Origin: Thiopontia sp964416755
GTDB lineage: Bacteria; Pseudomonadota; Gammaproteobacteria; GCF-002020875
Assembly (NCBI GenBank): GCA_964416755.1
Contig: CAYQFH010000075.1
Coordinates: forward strand, 1-13,244
Direction: 5' to 3'
Length of the DNA stretch: 13,244 nt
Part shown: positions 12,367-13,244 of the stretch, in pieces
How positions within the stretch are numbered: the stretch's first letter is position 1
How the letters are laid out: every line of letters begins with the position of its first letter
Notes under the pieces: generated by a model
Told to the model about the DNA's origin: nothing
The model's database searches: none
The model's input: the letters and a program-made list of their open reading frames with translations, nothing else
Position numbers and translations under genes: made by a program

Positions 12367-13244
12367 AAGAACCGTTTCTCGACCTCCTCCATCAGCCTGT
12401 CACCACTGAAGTGGGCGCGCTGTACCAGCTCCCAAAAGTAGCGGTAGGTGGCACGGTCGTGCAGCTCTCCGGCGTACTGTATCGGTCCCCAGTCGACATC
12501 TTGAGCAGCGATGAGGATGTTCTGTGCATCCTCCAGCTCGGAGAAGTCGGGCTTCATCGCATCAACAATGCTGGAAATTTGCGTTGGGTAGATGCTCCAC
12601 ATACGCATGAAGCCAAATTCGTTGCGTGCACGTGAGGCGTCCATGTAGGTCTGATACGGATTCTTCAGATCCAGCGTTACATTGTGTGCAGGAATCACGT
12701 TGTTGGAGAGCGCCGCCTGTGCCAGCTCCGCCTTGGCGCGGGCAATCAGCTTGTGCTCGAACTGGCCGGGGCTGCGCATATTGATCGCGGGGATTGCCCC
12801 CTGGTAGCCACTGACAAAGTCCATCAGACCGAAATCGAGCACCTGCAGCCAGGGCAGGGTCGCCAGCTTGTGTACGTCGCGCAGTGCGCCGTGGGTCTCG
12901 ATCAGTACATGGATCGGGATCTCACGATCGATACCGGATTCCTTGCACTTGGCCTGGATGTACTCGACCATCTCCAGTGTATTCTCATAGGCGTTGGTCT
13001 TGGGGATGGTGATGTAGGCCAGCTTCTCGCCAGCACCCGGTACCAGGATATCGACATCCTGCTTCCAGTCGGGGTGGGAGTAGTCGTGGATACGGGTACC
13101 GGCCATGCCGAACTTGTTCTGCTCGGAGTTGACCATGCGTACGATCATCTCGGCATGCTCTACCTCTTTGCCAGCTTGTGCGCCGTCTTCGCAGTCACAG
13201 GTGATATCGAAGATGGGGCCGAACTTCTCCTGCATCTGCATCGC
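12363..13244 (-). CDS. HpcH/HpaI aldolase / citrate lyase beta-like family protein, probable malyl-CoA lyase type (partial, 5' end outside window)
   Basis: At least 293 codons, open to the right edge. An ATG at 13241 exists, but the family normally has some 40 residues before the FDITCDCEDG motif, so the true start is probably outside. FDITCDCEDGAQ (residues 10-21 from that ATG) matches the family's D-x-x-D-x-E-D-x-V/G strand. GTRIHD (48-53) supplies the conserved arginine. YITIPKTN (76-83) and HVLIETHGAL (111-120, catalytic-type Glu115) follow, then LDFGLMDFVSGYQG (135-148, Mg-binding-type Asp141) and the C-terminal PYQTYMDASRARNEFGFMRMWSIYP region. These enzymes cleave or form acyl-CoA esters such as malyl-CoA or citramalyl-CoA with divalent metal. 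The substrate cannot be fixed from sequence. Carbon assimilation in a sulfur oxidiser is an attractive but inferred role. Confidence 0.82.
   Translation of the reverse strand, partial: AMQMQEKFGPIFDITCDCEDGAQAGKEVEHAEMIVRMVNSEQNKFGMAGTRIHDYSHPDWKQDVDILVPGAGEKLAYITIPKTNAYENTLEMVEYIQAKCKESGIDREIPIHVLIETHGALRDVHKLATLPWLQVLDFGLMDFVSGYQGAIPAINMRSPGQFEHKLIARAKAELAQAALSNNVIPAHNVTLDLKNPYQTYMDASRARNEFGFMRMWSIYPTQISSIVDAMKPDFSELEDAQNILIAAQDVDWGPIQYAGELHDRATYRYFWELVQRAHFSGDRLMEEVEKRFF

Noticed and set aside
12132..12635. 167-codon plus-strand frame across the ctaA/CitE-like junction
   Set aside because: It overlaps two well-supported genes in other frames and has no recognisable domain.
1..13244. CRISPR array
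   Set aside because: No series of regularly spaced short direct repeats was seen.

Overview
The window looks like a chromosomal segment of a sulfur-oxidising gammaproteobacterium. This is an inference from gene content: a flavocytochrome c sulfide dehydrogenase pair, a sulfide:quinone-oxidoreductase-like flavoprotein, the gammaproteobacterial-style thiS-thiG-trmB order, heme A synthase and a CitE/malyl-CoA-lyase-like protein. No single gene fixes the genus.

Left part (1-6123), all on the minus strand. Read in the direction of transcription, it starts with a small NTF2-fold gene (5758-6123). A probable promoter then leads into a compact cluster thiS - thiG - trmB - tlpA-like - SQR-like (5598 down to 2101), with gaps of 32 and 53 bp, a 4-bp overlap and a 9-bp gap. 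After a 234-bp gap holding a perfect 16-bp inverted repeat come fccA (diheme cytochrome c, here a predicted lipoprotein) and fccB (Tat-exported flavoprotein, cut by the window edge). FccAB would oxidise sulfide on the periplasmic side and pass electrons to cytochromes. The SQR-like protein would act at the membrane on the quinone side, though it lacks one of the usual redox cysteines. The TlpA-like protein is a membrane-anchored thiol-disulfide protein. ThiS/ThiG make the thiazole of thiamine.

Middle part (6124-9884). A tRNA-Gly(CCC) gene is followed by a 3-kb stretch that carries one gene, a large hybrid histidine kinase with a nitrate/nitrite-sensor-like periplasmic domain. The stretch has island-like borders. 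The last 28 bp of the tRNA region recur in direct orientation at 9811-9838 (24/28 identical), and a 92/94-bp repeat flanks the kinase in inverted orientation (6565-6656 and 9715-9808). Hairpins lie inside both ends. No integrase or transposase gene is visible. This is the most unusual region of the window.

Right part (9885-13244). A divergent heme-copper-oxidase subunit I-like membrane protein (minus) and heme A synthase ctaA (plus) start 64 bp apart around an imperfect inverted repeat. ctaA converges on a CitE/malyl-CoA-lyase-like gene (minus, cut by the right edge), and the two stop codons share one CTAG.
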